DNA from: Bacteroidetes bacterium UBA2364
GTDB taxonomy: Bacteria > Bacteroidota > Rhodothermia > Rhodothermales > UBA2364
NCBI GenBank assembly: GCA_002344075.1
Contig: DDTM01000009.1
Coordinates: forward strand, 1-23,373
Length of the DNA: 23,373 nt
Reading direction: 5' to 3'
The position numbers and the translations under genes are program-made. Below, piece after piece: positions 15,432 to 23,373 of this stretch. Numbering within the stretch: position 1 is the stretch's first letter; the number at the start of each line of letters is the position of its first letter. Under the pieces are notes generated by a model. That model ran no database searches. It had not been told where the DNA came from and saw only the letters and a list, made by a program, of their open reading frames with translations.

Positions 15432-17234
15432 TTAGGTTAATGCAGCAATTTCTTCTTCGAGCAATTGCTTGGTGTATAAGTCTTTATAAAGGCCCTTGTG
15501 GTCTAAAAGTGCCTCGTGTGTACCAGATTCTACAACCTCACCATTGTCTATGACCAGAATTAGGTCGGCGTCTTGCACAGCAGAAATACGGTGCGAGATA
15601 ATAACCACCGTCCGTTTGCCATAGTGTTTACGGAGGGCTTCCAAGATTTTGGCCTCGGTTGCGGTATCAACCGCACTCAGGGCATCGTCCAGAATTAATA
15701 ATTTAGGATTTCTGACCAACGCACGTGCGATGGAAGTCCGTTGCTTTTGTCCACCAGAAAGCGTAATACCCCGTTCACCGACAAAGGTCTCGAAGCCTTC
15801 CGAAAAACCCTGTACATTTTCAAGAAGATCAGCCTCGGCAGCGGCACGAGAAACCTCGTCATCAGGTGCATCCATCCGGCCAAAAGCAATATTGTTTGCA
15901 ATGGTATCGGAAAAGAGGAATACATCTTGCGAGACATATCCGGCAGCACCCCTGAGGGTTTGTAGAGGTATTGTGCGGATATTTTGACCGTCCACCAAAA
16001 TTTCGCCCGATTGGGTGTCGTATAGCCGCAGCATCAATTCCGCGATGGTGGTTTTCCCCGAACCTGTACGTCCTACAATGGCCAAGGTTTTACCTGCTTC
16101 TATCTGGAAATTTACACACTTTAGCACGTCGGGGCCATCCGGTGCATAACGAAACGTGACTTCGCGGAATTCAAAGTGGCCGTCTATGTGGGTAATAGTG
16201 GGCTTCGTCTGCTCGTTATCCGCCACTTCTGGCTTCGTATGAAAAATTTTGTTCAGGCGCAGCCAAGAAGCCTTTGCCCGTTGGATCAGCATAATAATGT
16301 AGCCCATAGAGGCCACAGGCCACGTCATAAGGGTGACATAAATGATGTACTCAGCGATATTACCAATGGAAATTTGGCCCTGCATGTATAAATCTCCTCC
16401 CACCCAGATCACAATTACCACACTCATTCCAATTAAAATCACAAATGCAGGGCGGAAGGCCGCTTCTACACGTGCAAGTCCCATATTCCGCTTGCGGTAT
16501 TCATCGGATTCGCGGTCAAACTCATCCGATTCAAAAGCCTCGCGTGCATAGGCTTTGATCACCCGAATCCCGGAAAAAACTTCCTGCGAACGACTGGTAA
16601 GAACGGCATATTGCTCTTGGATGGCCTGACTTCGCGAAAAGCTAAGCCGCGATATATAATAAATGGCAATAGCCAAAAGAGGCATTGGGATCATGGAGTA
16701 CCATGTAAGGGTAGGCGAGATCATAAACATGACCACAACCGCCACAATCACTACGACAATGGAACGGGCGGCATACATTATGGCTGGGCCAACATATTGC
16801 CGGACTTGCTCGATGTCGCTGGTGAGGCGACTCATCACGTCGCCAGTGGGGGTTCTAGTGTACCAGCCCGCCGAAAGTGTTTGGAGGTGGTGGTACAAAT
16901 CGTTCCTCAAGTCATATTCCACATGCCGCGACATCACAATGATGGTTTGGCGCATGATAAATAGACAAATACCACTCAAGAGGCTCACCAAGAGTACCAA
17001 CCCACCAAACTCCAGCAGCCCATAGACACTCTGGCGGAACAAGAGGGGGGCTACTGCCGTTCCTTGCACCATCTGGTACTGCGCCACCATACGCGGAATG
17101 GCATCTACGCCATAACGGACAATCATGGGAACCATCACCGAGAAAATGGCGCTTGCAAAACAAAAAAAGATCCCGGGCCAAAACAAATAGGCGTATTTTC
17201 GGAAATAATGATTTAATTGGAACAATTCTCGCAT
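15432..17234 (-). CDS. ABC exporter half-transporter with degenerate Walker B (BmrC/TM287 type)
   Basis: The 600-residue protein has six membrane helices (about 15-325) followed by an ATPase domain. Walker A is GRTGSGKT at 388-395, the signature is canonical LSGGQ at 492-496, and the switch His is at 548. Walker B reads LLILDD, with Asp at about 517 where catalytic Glu is expected. This is the expected complement of the downstream subunit: its LSGGQ completes the active ATP site while its own Walker B forms the degenerate one. It is the first gene of the pair and starts with ATG at 17234, only 17 bp from the divergent start of the outer-membrane protein gene. Confidence 0.92.
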   Translation of the reverse strand: MRELFQLNHYFRKYAYLFWPGIFFCFASAIFSVMVPMIVRYGVDAIPRMVAQYQMVQGTAVAPLLFRQSVYGLLEFGGLVLLVSLLSGICLFIMRQTIIVMSRHVEYDLRNDLYHHLQTLSAGWYTRTPTGDVMSRLTSDIEQVRQYVGPAIMYAARSIVVVIVAVVVMFMISPTLTWYSMIPMPLLAIAIYYISRLSFSRSQAIQEQYAVLTSRSQEVFSGIRVIKAYAREAFESDEFDRESDEYRKRNMGLARVEAAFRPAFVILIGMSVVIVIWVGGDLYMQGQISIGNIAEYIIYVTLMTWPVASMGYIIMLIQRAKASWLRLNKIFHTKPEVADNEQTKPTITHIDGHFEFREVTFRYAPDGPDVLKCVNFQIEAGKTLAIVGRTGSGKTTIAELMLRLYDTQSGEILVDGQNIRTIPLQTLRGAAGYVSQDVFLFSDTIANNIAFGRMDAPDDEVSRAAAEADLLENVQGFSEGFETFVGERGITLSGGQKQRTSIARALVRNPKLLILDDALSAVDTATEAKILEALRKHYGKRTVVIISHRISAVQDADLILVIDNGEVVESGTHEALLDHKGLYKDLYTKQLLEEEIAALT

Positions 17235-17251
17235 AAAAAGAAGGCGGGCGG

Positions 17252-19333
17252 GTGAAAAAACATTTCCTTAACGACTCAGCCGGCTATTTGATCCGGCAAA
17301 AGACTTTTCCGCATGGAAAACACCGACAAGCCCTTTATTGGAATTGCTTCGTACTCTTTTGGGTTTGGAGTGGGTATGCTGTTTTATATGCACAACCACT
17401 TGCCCCACATTTGACTTATACCGATGCACCAGCGTGGCTGTTTGGTGAGCAATACCGAGACATTTGGACCACTTCGGTGGCCATTCAGCGCATAGATCCT
17501 TCTGTTGCGCCCTTGACTGTTCTGAGGGGTGATCTACAACGCAAGGATGGGGTTTGGGTACACAACTCCACAACGGGGCAATTTTTCCGTTTGTGGCCCA
17601 TAAAACCCGATCTGGCACGCTACCCCTTTGGTGGTTTTTTGGCAGCGCATCTGGCCGAAACATTAGGGCTAACAGCTTCTGGCTTTGAGTTTCGACGATG
17701 GTGGGGACGCCCAGCCATCTGGGAACAGGCCCAGCCCGGAGACGAGGTTCGCGCACTCTCTGCCGATACACTTCTACAATATTTCCACGATAAACGCCTC
17801 GTCGGTGGGGTAGAGGTATTCCAGTATGCCACTTTTCGGGTACTGGGTATGCTGCTTGGTTCACCAGAAGCCTCTCCGCAAACATGGAGACCAACGGGCG
17901 AGGAGGGTCGAAGGGTGTATGCCCCGGTTTGGTCACCATTTTTGGGCATGACCCGCTACGACGGCCTGATTAACCAAGCTATGGCACTTCACGACTCACG
18001 CATGAGGCGTCCGAAATTTAATGGAAAAGCCGAAGACCTGACCGAATTTATCGCCGCAAATGCCAGCGATATCGCTTTTTTAGCCGATTGGGGGCCGGAA
18101 AACTGGGCACTGTTGACCGCTTTTATCAAGGAAAGACTTCAACCAGAAGTGATTCGGCAGGCGGCGCTTAAAATACCAACCACATTGGATGCAACTGGCC
18201 GTAATGAACAAGCCGATATACTGGTTTCTCGTATGCAACATTTGCAGCGGATGATTGCGTCGTTCGGGCAAGCCATCCGGAAAGCAAGAAAAGGTACCTA
18301 CCGTAAGCCTTTTACGATCCTTTCGCCCTACGGAGAGACCAATCCGACCGACTGGGTGTTAGGTGGATTTAGCATTCAGAGGGTTATTCGTGGCTATCAT
18401 CCGGTTTATGGTAGGGCGTATCAGGTAACGACAGATGTATCGCCCATAACGGGTGGTTTTAATTTATGGGGAAATGCTCATATACCACACATTTGGAAGA
18501 AATGGGGGCTTTTTACTGAGGCGCACGCGCTTTGTCCTACTAATTCTCACTCTTTTTATAAATTGGGTAATGAAAGTCCCAAAACTGAAAAACGGTATTA
18601 CGACGCCCAGCGGCAACGATTCCGTGTCTGGTTAGCGATAGACCGGAGTAGCGCCCACCTGAAGCACCGGCTAAGGGTAGGTCCATTTTGGGAATATACC
18701 CATTTGGGCGAAGTCCGCATAAATGGTAGTGCAGATATGGACGTATTGTCAGATGTTTATGCAGACCGAAAATATTGGGGATGGGAAGCACGTTTCCAAA
18801 CCGATTTTACAGATCATCCTACGTTTCCGACAAAAGGTATGCGGTCTTTGGTACAGGTGCGGCATCATGAAAACATCAATCAAAAAGACGAGATTTTTAC
18901 TACATTTTTAGGCGAGTCTTCGTTTTACATTCCGTTTTCCTTTGTTCCGGGCTTACTTGCAGTACGACTCGGAGGTGGCCACATTTTTGGTGATTTCCCA
19001 TATTATGCCGCACACCGTATGGGCCAGCTAAACTATCTCAGGGGCTATTTTCAACGCCGGTTTGGCGGAAGGAGTATGGCATTTACCAATATTGAAGCCC
19101 GAAGCGAGTTGTTTAGGCGCACCTTTTTCGGACAACGTCTTACAAGTGGGTGGTTAACGTTCGCAGATGCTGGCCGCGTCTGGGCAACGGGTGAAACATC
19201 TAATCGTTTGCATGTGGGGTATGGTGTGGGCGGATGGACAAAAGCCGGAAACATGGTTGTTTCCGGCTGGGTGGCATTTTCAGACGAGTACCCACGCGGC
19301 CTTCCTATGGCGCGTTTGGGCGTTCAATTTTAA
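17252..19333 (+). CDS. BamA/TamA-like outer-membrane protein with degenerate N-terminal domain
   Basis: The 693-residue protein has a signal peptide at about 25-47 (CFVLFWVWS, cleaved near VLYA before QPLAP), a mixed N-terminal domain (about 60-345) and a C-terminal beta-barrel. The barrel has the BamA-like GQLNYLRGYFQRRFGG near 610 and a terminal Phe (GVQF). The N-terminal domain matches Bacteroidota outer-membrane proteins I recall, which carry a GDWDRHEDQW motif followed by PRDRDQ. Here the same positions read LLGSPEASPQTWR (201-213) and PVWSPFLGM (225-233), so the acidic and His residues are lost. The start is GTG at 17252; a TTG at 17288 is also possible. It may insert or transport envelope proteins or lipids, or simply be a porin-like relative. 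It ends convergently with lgt, sharing the bases of both stop codons. Confidence 0.75.
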   Translation: MKKHFLNDSAGYLIRQKTFPHGKHRQALYWNCFVLFWVWSGYAVLYAQPLAPHLTYTDAPAWLFGEQYRDIWTTSVAIQRIDPSVAPLTVLRGDLQRKDGVWVHNSTTGQFFRLWPIKPDLARYPFGGFLAAHLAETLGLTASGFEFRRWWGRPAIWEQAQPGDEVRALSADTLLQYFHDKRLVGGVEVFQYATFRVLGMLLGSPEASPQTWRPTGEEGRRVYAPVWSPFLGMTRYDGLINQAMALHDSRMRRPKFNGKAEDLTEFIAANASDIAFLADWGPENWALLTAFIKERLQPEVIRQAALKIPTTLDATGRNEQADILVSRMQHLQRMIASFGQAIRKARKGTYRKPFTILSPYGETNPTDWVLGGFSIQRVIRGYHPVYGRAYQVTTDVSPITGGFNLWGNAHIPHIWKKWGLFTEAHALCPTNSHSFYKLGNESPKTEKRYYDAQRQRFRVWLAIDRSSAHLKHRLRVGPFWEYTHLGEVRINGSADMDVLSDVYADRKYWGWEARFQTDFTDHPTFPTKGMRSLVQVRHHENINQKDEIFTTFLGESSFYIPFSFVPGLLAVRLGGGHIFGDFPYYAAHRMGQLNYLRGYFQRRFGGRSMAFTNIEARSELFRRTFFGQRLTSGWLTFADAGRVWATGETSNRLHVGYGVGGWTKAGNMVVSGWVAFSDEYPRGLPMARLGVQF

Positions 19334-20250
19334 GGAACCGTTGGCGCTGGAGTCACGTCTCCTTTGGCTTTACGGGTGGTTAATAACAGCCCTACAATGC
19401 CTGCAACAATCAGAATAGAGGCGATCAGTTCTGCCTGTGTGGTTTGGAAGCCCAGAAAATCAAAGCGGGCATTTACACGCACTTTTTCAATCAGAAATCG
19501 TTCCAAGCCGTTTAATAATAAGTATAAAGAGAAAACCCAACCAGGTTTAAACGGATGATTTCTGAGGGCCATCAAAACCCCAAAAATGACGAAGCAGGCC
19601 ATAAACTCCCACAGTGGAGTCGGGTAAACCCCTGGTGCTGCAATAACTTCGCCCGCGATATTCCCCGGATAGGTCTCCGCCCAAAGCCATGCTGGTAAAA
19701 AATCCGGCTTAAGCGCCATATTAGCAGGAATACCCCAGTCACCATCCCCCGAAAGGTGACAACCAATCCGCCCAATACCATATGCCAAAATGACTGTTGG
19801 CGCAAGCGCGTCCATAAAAACGGGGAGCGAAACGCCCGTAATACCCTTTTTATGGACATAATATAAAACCGAGGCCGTCCCAAAAATAAGACCGCCATAG
19901 AACGTAAGACCACCAGAGGAAAATAATTTCCCGACAACATCACCGCCGGGCGATTCTAAGATGTAAAAGACTTTAGAGCCAATTACCCCAGCAATAGCCG
20001 CAATGATGGTAATATTGCTCATCAAGTCGGAAGGATTGATGGCAACCTGAGAAATACGTCCGTTTTTATCTTTCACTTTTTCGGTAAGTTTTCCCAATTT
20101 ACCAATCTTTTGAAGCCGTTTCAGTTCTCGTCCGGCAAGCGCACTCGCCGTGAGAATGGCCACCGCTAACATAAAGCCATAAGTATAGATGGGCAGAGGG
20201 AAGTCTATCCCAAACCAAGCCCGGAGCATGTCACTGATGCGTGGATACAT
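19330..20250 (-). CDS. lgt: Prolipoprotein diacylglyceryl transferase
   Basis: Lgt transfers diacylglycerol from phosphatidylglycerol to the lipobox Cys of prolipoproteins in the inner membrane. The 306-residue protein has seven or so helices. It has YTYGFMLAV near 22-30 (Tyr24 region), the GGLTFYGGLIFG segment at 113-124 where E. coli has HGG, the Lgt signature variant GRIGCHLSGDGDWG at 160-173, and GLERFLIEKVR towards the end. The variant signature and the YGG are typical of Bacteroidota Lgt. A charged insert (about 45-72) follows the first helices. The ATG at 20250 lies 11 bp after the hisS stop, so the two are co-transcribed. The stop codon overlaps that of the outer-membrane gene on the other strand (TTAA at 19330-19333). 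Confidence 0.95.
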   Translation of the reverse strand: MYPRISDMLRAWFGIDFPLPIYTYGFMLAVAILTASALAGRELKRLQKIGKLGKLTEKVKDKNGRISQVAINPSDLMSNITIIAAIAGVIGSKVFYILESPGGDVVGKLFSSGGLTFYGGLIFGTASVLYYVHKKGITGVSLPVFMDALAPTVILAYGIGRIGCHLSGDGDWGIPANMALKPDFLPAWLWAETYPGNIAGEVIAAPGVYPTPLWEFMACFVIFGVLMALRNHPFKPGWVFSLYLLLNGLERFLIEKVRVNARFDFLGFQTTQAELIASILIVAGIVGLLLTTRKAKGDVTPAPTVP

Positions 20251-20261
20251 AAAACCAACGT

Positions 20262-21557
20262 TTATTTTGAAGAAAATCTCTTTATTCGGTGCATAAGGTC
20301 AAGTTCTGGAATAGTCTCCTGTGTCCCTTCGGCCATGTTTTTGAGGTTGACACTTTCGCTTACCAGTTCTTGATCGCCTACAATAACCACCAATGGTGCG
20401 CGTGAGCGGTCGGCCTCACGCATTTGTGCCTTCATCGAGCGGCCCTTAAGGTCAAATGCCACCCGTATATCGTTTTTGCGTAGGGATTGGGCTTTTCGGA
20501 AAGCCCAATTTTCGGCTTCATTGCCTATTGCCACCAGAAAAACATCCGGAGCCGAGACCTCTGGAAAAACATAACCGGCATCGCTGAGAACCACAAAAAG
20601 ACGCTCCATGCCAGCAGCAAATCCAACGGCTGGTACAGGATTGGGGTTACCAAAATCTTTGGCCAGCAAGTCGTAGCGTCCGGCTCCAGCCAAAGCGCCA
20701 TTCAGGGCATCACTTTCCAACTCGAAGGTGGTGTGGGCATAATAGTCTAAGCCACGTACCAACTTGGGATCTGTAACAAAAGGGATGCCCAAGTCGTGAA
20801 CATAGCTACACACACGATCGAAAAACGCACGGGTTTCCTGTCCCAGAAAATCTGTGAGGATGGGGGCATTTTCCAGAAGCGCCTGCTCGTATTCGAGTTT
20901 GGTATCCAAAATCCGGAGAGGGTTTTTGTCTAAGCGCTCACGGCTAATATCCGAAAGGGCCTCTTGGCGAGGCGTCAAAAAAGTACGCAACGCAGCTTTA
21001 TAGGCGGTTCTTTCTTCGGGCGTACCGAGCGTATTTATGCGTAACCGCAGGTTCTCTATCCCAAAAGCACCGTAAATAGCCATAAGTACCGCCACCACCT
21101 CCGCATCTGCACGTGGATCTGCGCTGCCGATAATTTCGGCCCCAAATTGGTGAAACTGTCGAAACCTTCCTCGGGCAGGGCGCTCAGCCCGAAAACACGG
21201 CCCTAAGTAGGAAAGGCGCTGAACAGGCCCCTGCTGGTCTAATCGGTGCTGGAGATAGGCCCGCATAATTGGTGCCGTGAGTTCAGGGCGCAACACATAG
21301 TTTGTATCACCCTTGGTCCACGCAAACATTTCTTTTGTGACAATATCCGAAGTTTCGCCCACCCCCCGCGCAATCATCTCGGTGGGTTCAAACATGGGCG
21401 TTCGGATTTCTCGGAAGTCGAAGCGTTCAAATACTTCACGGATACGGCGCTCTACAAACAGCCATGCGGCAGATCCATGAGTTTGGTTACCAGCAGCGGT
21501 ATAGTCTTGAGGCAACACATCGAAGGTGCCTTTTATGTTCCGAAACGAGGTTTGCAC
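20262..21557 (-). CDS. hisS: Histidyl-tRNA synthetase
   Basis: HisRS charges tRNA-His. The 431-residue protein has the class II motifs: motif 2 as FRAERPARGRFRQFHQFG (122-139), the histidine-specific LVRGLDYYAHTTFE (266-279), and motif 3 AVGFAAGMERL (310-320). A C-terminal anticodon-binding domain spans about 335-425 (VFLVAIGNEAENWAF, VVIVGDQELVSESV). The length is normal for bacteria. The start is GTG at 21557, 24 bp after ptsN. It lies in a run with ptsN and lgt on the same strand. Nothing odd is seen in the active site. No T-box or other leader is visible in the short upstream gap. Confidence 0.97.
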   Translation of the reverse strand: MQTSFRNIKGTFDVLPQDYTAAGNQTHGSAAWLFVERRIREVFERFDFREIRTPMFEPTEMIARGVGETSDIVTKEMFAWTKGDTNYVLRPELTAPIMRAYLQHRLDQQGPVQRLSYLGPCFRAERPARGRFRQFHQFGAEIIGSADPRADAEVVAVLMAIYGAFGIENLRLRINTLGTPEERTAYKAALRTFLTPRQEALSDISRERLDKNPLRILDTKLEYEQALLENAPILTDFLGQETRAFFDRVCSYVHDLGIPFVTDPKLVRGLDYYAHTTFELESDALNGALAGAGRYDLLAKDFGNPNPVPAVGFAAGMERLFVVLSDAGYVFPEVSAPDVFLVAIGNEAENWAFRKAQSLRKNDIRVAFDLKGRSMKAQMREADRSRAPLVVIVGDQELVSESVNLKNMAEGTQETIPELDLMHRIKRFSSK

Positions 21558-21581
21558 AACAAAACAGGTTAGATTCTAAGA

Positions 21582-22067
21582 TTATTCTTCCCGCATCCGT
21601 TCCTCTTCTTCCTCGAAGTATCGCAAAACGGCAGCGGTATCGGGCGCATGAAGCAAACGGTTACGAAAAGTTTCTCGGTTCATCAAACGGGAGACATGTC
21701 CCAAAAGCCGGATATGTTGAAGGGCGGCATCTGTTGGCGCCACCATGAGCAATAAAATCCGAACAGGCTGATCGTCTATGGATTCGAAGGGAATACCTTC
21801 CTCTGCAATACCCAAAGAGATTGCAATGCCAGAAACGGCATCTGTTTTTGCATGGGGAAGGGCAAGGCATTTTCCAACGCCCGTGGACATGACCGATTCT
21901 CGCTTGAAAATAGCTGCTGAAACAGCAGAAAGGTCGCTAACCGCTGGATGACCCTCCAAGTTGGACAACAACCTTTCGATGGCAGCGTTTTTATCGGGCG
22001 CAACAAACTTCACCTGAATGTGATCAGGTGAGAGGTATGTACTTATGGGGGTGATTTCTTTCGGCAT
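21582..22067 (-). CDS. ptsN: PTS EIIA domain protein (PtsN type)
   Basis: The 161-residue protein is a single EIIA domain of the mannitol/fructose/Ntr class. The phosphorylatable His is H72 in KCLALPHAKTD. Supporting motifs are STGVGKCLALPH and IDDQPVRILLLMVAP, then HIRLLGHVSRLM. A domain of this size without a fused EIIB or EIIC fits PtsN, which regulates rather than transports sugars. The phosphodonor is not in the window. The last residues are unusually acidic (YFEEEEERMREE). It lies between rluD and hisS, 98 bp and 24 bp away, and is probably in the same transcript. Confidence 0.88.
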   Translation of the reverse strand: MPKEITPISTYLSPDHIQVKFVAPDKNAAIERLLSNLEGHPAVSDLSAVSAAIFKRESVMSTGVGKCLALPHAKTDAVSGIAISLGIAEEGIPFESIDDQPVRILLLMVAPTDAALQHIRLLGHVSRLMNRETFRNRLLHAPDTAAVLRYFEEEEERMREE

Positions 22068-22165
22068 CGCCCTTAGGGTTTTGGCTCAGAGATAGAATTA
22101 TTAATATACGGAGATCAGTCACGGGCTGCCACCATACGGTGTGTATTTCACGGGGAACGGATCAA

Positions 22166-23257
22166 TCAGCAAGGGTGGTTGTTCAATTGTACATCCATTT
22201 TGTGTAGCCTTTCCCACACCCATGCCATGTCATCGGGCAATTCATTTTGAAAAAATAGGTTTTCTCCAGTAGCAGGGTGTATAAAGCCGAGGGTATGGGC
22301 GTGTAGGGCTTGTCTGGGAAGCCGTTCGAACAAGTTTTGAAAAAAGGCTTTGCGCGATCCTTTGCTCAACTCGGGGGGCACGTTTGTTCCACCATACGTT
22401 TCATCACCAAAAATGGGGTGGCCCAAGTGTCTGGCATGGGCACGGATCTGGTGGGTGCGCCCAGTTTCTAAGCGAAACTCCATCAACGAAAAATGTTGCA
22501 AGGTTGCTATTGTTTCGTAGTGGGTAATGGCATGTTTGCCTTGGCCCTCAGGTAACACCGTCACGATTTTGCGGTTTCGGCGGTCGCGGCCCAGTTGGGT
22601 TTGTAGCATACCATTTGGCGGCTGAAGCCCGCCCCAGACAATAGCCCGATAGCGCCGCTGAATAGTCCGCTTAGCAAACTGATCTGCCAGATTTGCATGG
22701 GTGGCATCATCTTTGGCAATGACCATAAGGCCAGAGGTATCTTTGTCTAAACGATGTACCAAACCAGGCCGGATGGTGGGATCGCCCTCGTAGCGAGGTG
22801 CGGCATTGCGCATCGCCAATCCAATTTGTTCCTCTTCTTCATCGTCCTCTTCCGCCTCAAAGCTCAGCTTTCCTGCACCCACATGGTGTAAGAGCGCATT
22901 GATGAGGGTGCCCGACCGGTTGCCATAAGCCGGGTGTACTACCATACCGGGTTGTTTGTTCAGGACGATTAGCCACGCGTCTTCATACAAGATCTCTAAG
23001 GGGATGGCTTCGGGCAATGCCTCGATGGGTGGGGGGCGCAAAATAACACATGTAATAATATCGCCGGGTTGTACCAATTGAGAGGCTTTGGGCGTTTTTC
23101 CATTTACCAAGACAACCCCTTCTTTGATACCCTCTTGTACTTTGTTGCGGGTGGCATTCGGGAGTTTATGCGTCAGATACACATCCAAACGGAAAGGTGT
23201 GTTGTGGCCCAGAGGCACTTCTACGGTAATGCTATGGGCTTGTTTATCCGGTTCCAT
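22166..23257 (-). CDS. rluD: RluA-family 23S rRNA pseudouridine synthase (RluD-like)
   Basis: RluD-type enzymes convert uridines in 23S rRNA to pseudouridine. The 363-residue protein has an S4 RNA-binding domain (about 23-75: FRLDVYLTHKL, VQEGIKEGVVLVNGK), the motif HRLDKDTSGLMVIAKD with catalytic Asp at about 171, and the later RxGRTHQIRxH motif (RLETGRTHQIRAHARHLGHP). This layout is full length for the family. An acidic insert, EAEEDDEEEEQIG, occupies about 134-146 between the first core strand set and the catalytic motif. The exact target uridines cannot be told, so the symbol is by best resemblance. It is the first gene of the right-hand run and lies 83 bp from a strong terminator. Confidence 0.9.
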   Translation of the reverse strand: MEPDKQAHSITVEVPLGHNTPFRLDVYLTHKLPNATRNKVQEGIKEGVVLVNGKTPKASQLVQPGDIITCVILRPPPIEALPEAIPLEILYEDAWLIVLNKQPGMVVHPAYGNRSGTLINALLHHVGAGKLSFEAEEDDEEEEQIGLAMRNAAPRYEGDPTIRPGLVHRLDKDTSGLMVIAKDDATHANLADQFAKRTIQRRYRAIVWGGLQPPNGMLQTQLGRDRRNRKIVTVLPEGQGKHAITHYETIATLQHFSLMEFRLETGRTHQIRAHARHLGHPIFGDETYGGTNVPPELSKGSRKAFFQNLFERLPRQALHAHTLGFIHPATGENLFFQNELPDDMAWVWERLHKMDVQLNNHPC

Positions 23258-23340
23258 ATTATTATTTGGAGTTAATGGCCTTAAAAATACGGATTTTTGC
23301 GCCTCATCTGTGAATCCTCACCGTTTATTGGGCTATCAAA

Positions 23341-23373
23341 AAAAGGGTTGTCGTGTTTACGACAACCCTTTTA
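23341..23373. terminator. Strong bidirectional hairpin terminator
   Basis: AAAAGGGTTGTCGT (23341-23354) pairs perfectly over 14 bp with ACGACAACCCTTTT (23359-23372) with a four-base loop GTTT. It is flanked by A-rich sequence on the left and T-rich sequence on the right, so it can stop transcription from both sides. It lies upstream of rluD, and probably ends a gene outside the window. Confidence 0.85.

Noticed and set aside
1..23373. CRISPR arrays, tRNA or rRNA genes, prophage or secretion-system clusters
   Set aside because: None seen by eye: no regularly spaced repeats, cloverleaf sequences or phage structural genes. A dedicated scan was not possible.

Overview
The window reads as a chromosomal segment from the Bacteroidota/Rhodothermota (FCB) side of the bacterial tree. 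The evidence is protein style only: an Lgt with the GRIGCHLSGDGDWG signature, a large BamA/TamA-like outer-membrane protein of a type I associate with Bacteroidota, a bPH_4-like protein of the form common in that group, a free-standing SecD-P1-like protein, and starts that mostly lack a Shine-Dalgarno sequence. Several genes start with GTG. There is no rRNA, tRNA, prophage, CRISPR array or intact transposon. Most of the window is ordinary housekeeping and envelope gene content, with one decayed mobile-element scar at the left edge.

Left edge (1-600): a minus-strand remnant of a group II intron (domain V-like hairpin plus a conserved segment from near the start of domain IV, with no intact reverse transcriptase) abuts the broken 3' end of a short-chain dehydrogenase gene. 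A terminator-like hairpin follows. From 685 to 6919 there are mostly single genes in alternating directions: an AspT/YidE-like transporter with two RCK_C domains, a small bacterial PH-domain membrane protein, a YdeI/OmdA-family protein, an exported glycerophosphodiester phosphodiesterase, an exported stand-alone SecD-P1-like protein, a Gly/Ser-rich four-helix membrane protein of unknown function, and a PEMT/ICMT-type membrane methyltransferase.

From 11222 down to 7048 (minus strand) lies a tight gene set: AIM24-family protein, ABC-F translation ATPase, and a polyprenyl-phosphate sugar phosphotransferase that starts exopolysaccharide synthesis. Upstream of it is a structured intergenic region. 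Beyond that, on the plus strand, are a peptidoglycan-binding protein with an L,D-transpeptidase-like His/Cys motif but no signal peptide, and an exported YceI protein ending in a clear terminator. About 370 bp of non-coding sequence follows, possibly a decayed gene.

From 17234 down to 13549 is a two-gene heterodimeric ABC exporter with one degenerate ATP site. Diverging from it with only 17 bp between start codons is the BamA/TamA-like outer-membrane protein, whose N-terminal domain appears to have lost acidic/His motifs seen in its relatives. The right end (23257 down to 19330, minus strand) is a compact run: RluD-type pseudouridine synthase, PtsN-type EIIA, HisRS and Lgt. A perfect 14-bp hairpin terminator closes the window.

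I do not see a clear new multi-gene system. The best leads are the unusual peptidoglycan-binding protein, the BamA-like protein with a degenerate kinase-like domain, the free-standing SecD-P1 protein, the structured intergenic element at 11269-11352 and the intron/SDR junction.
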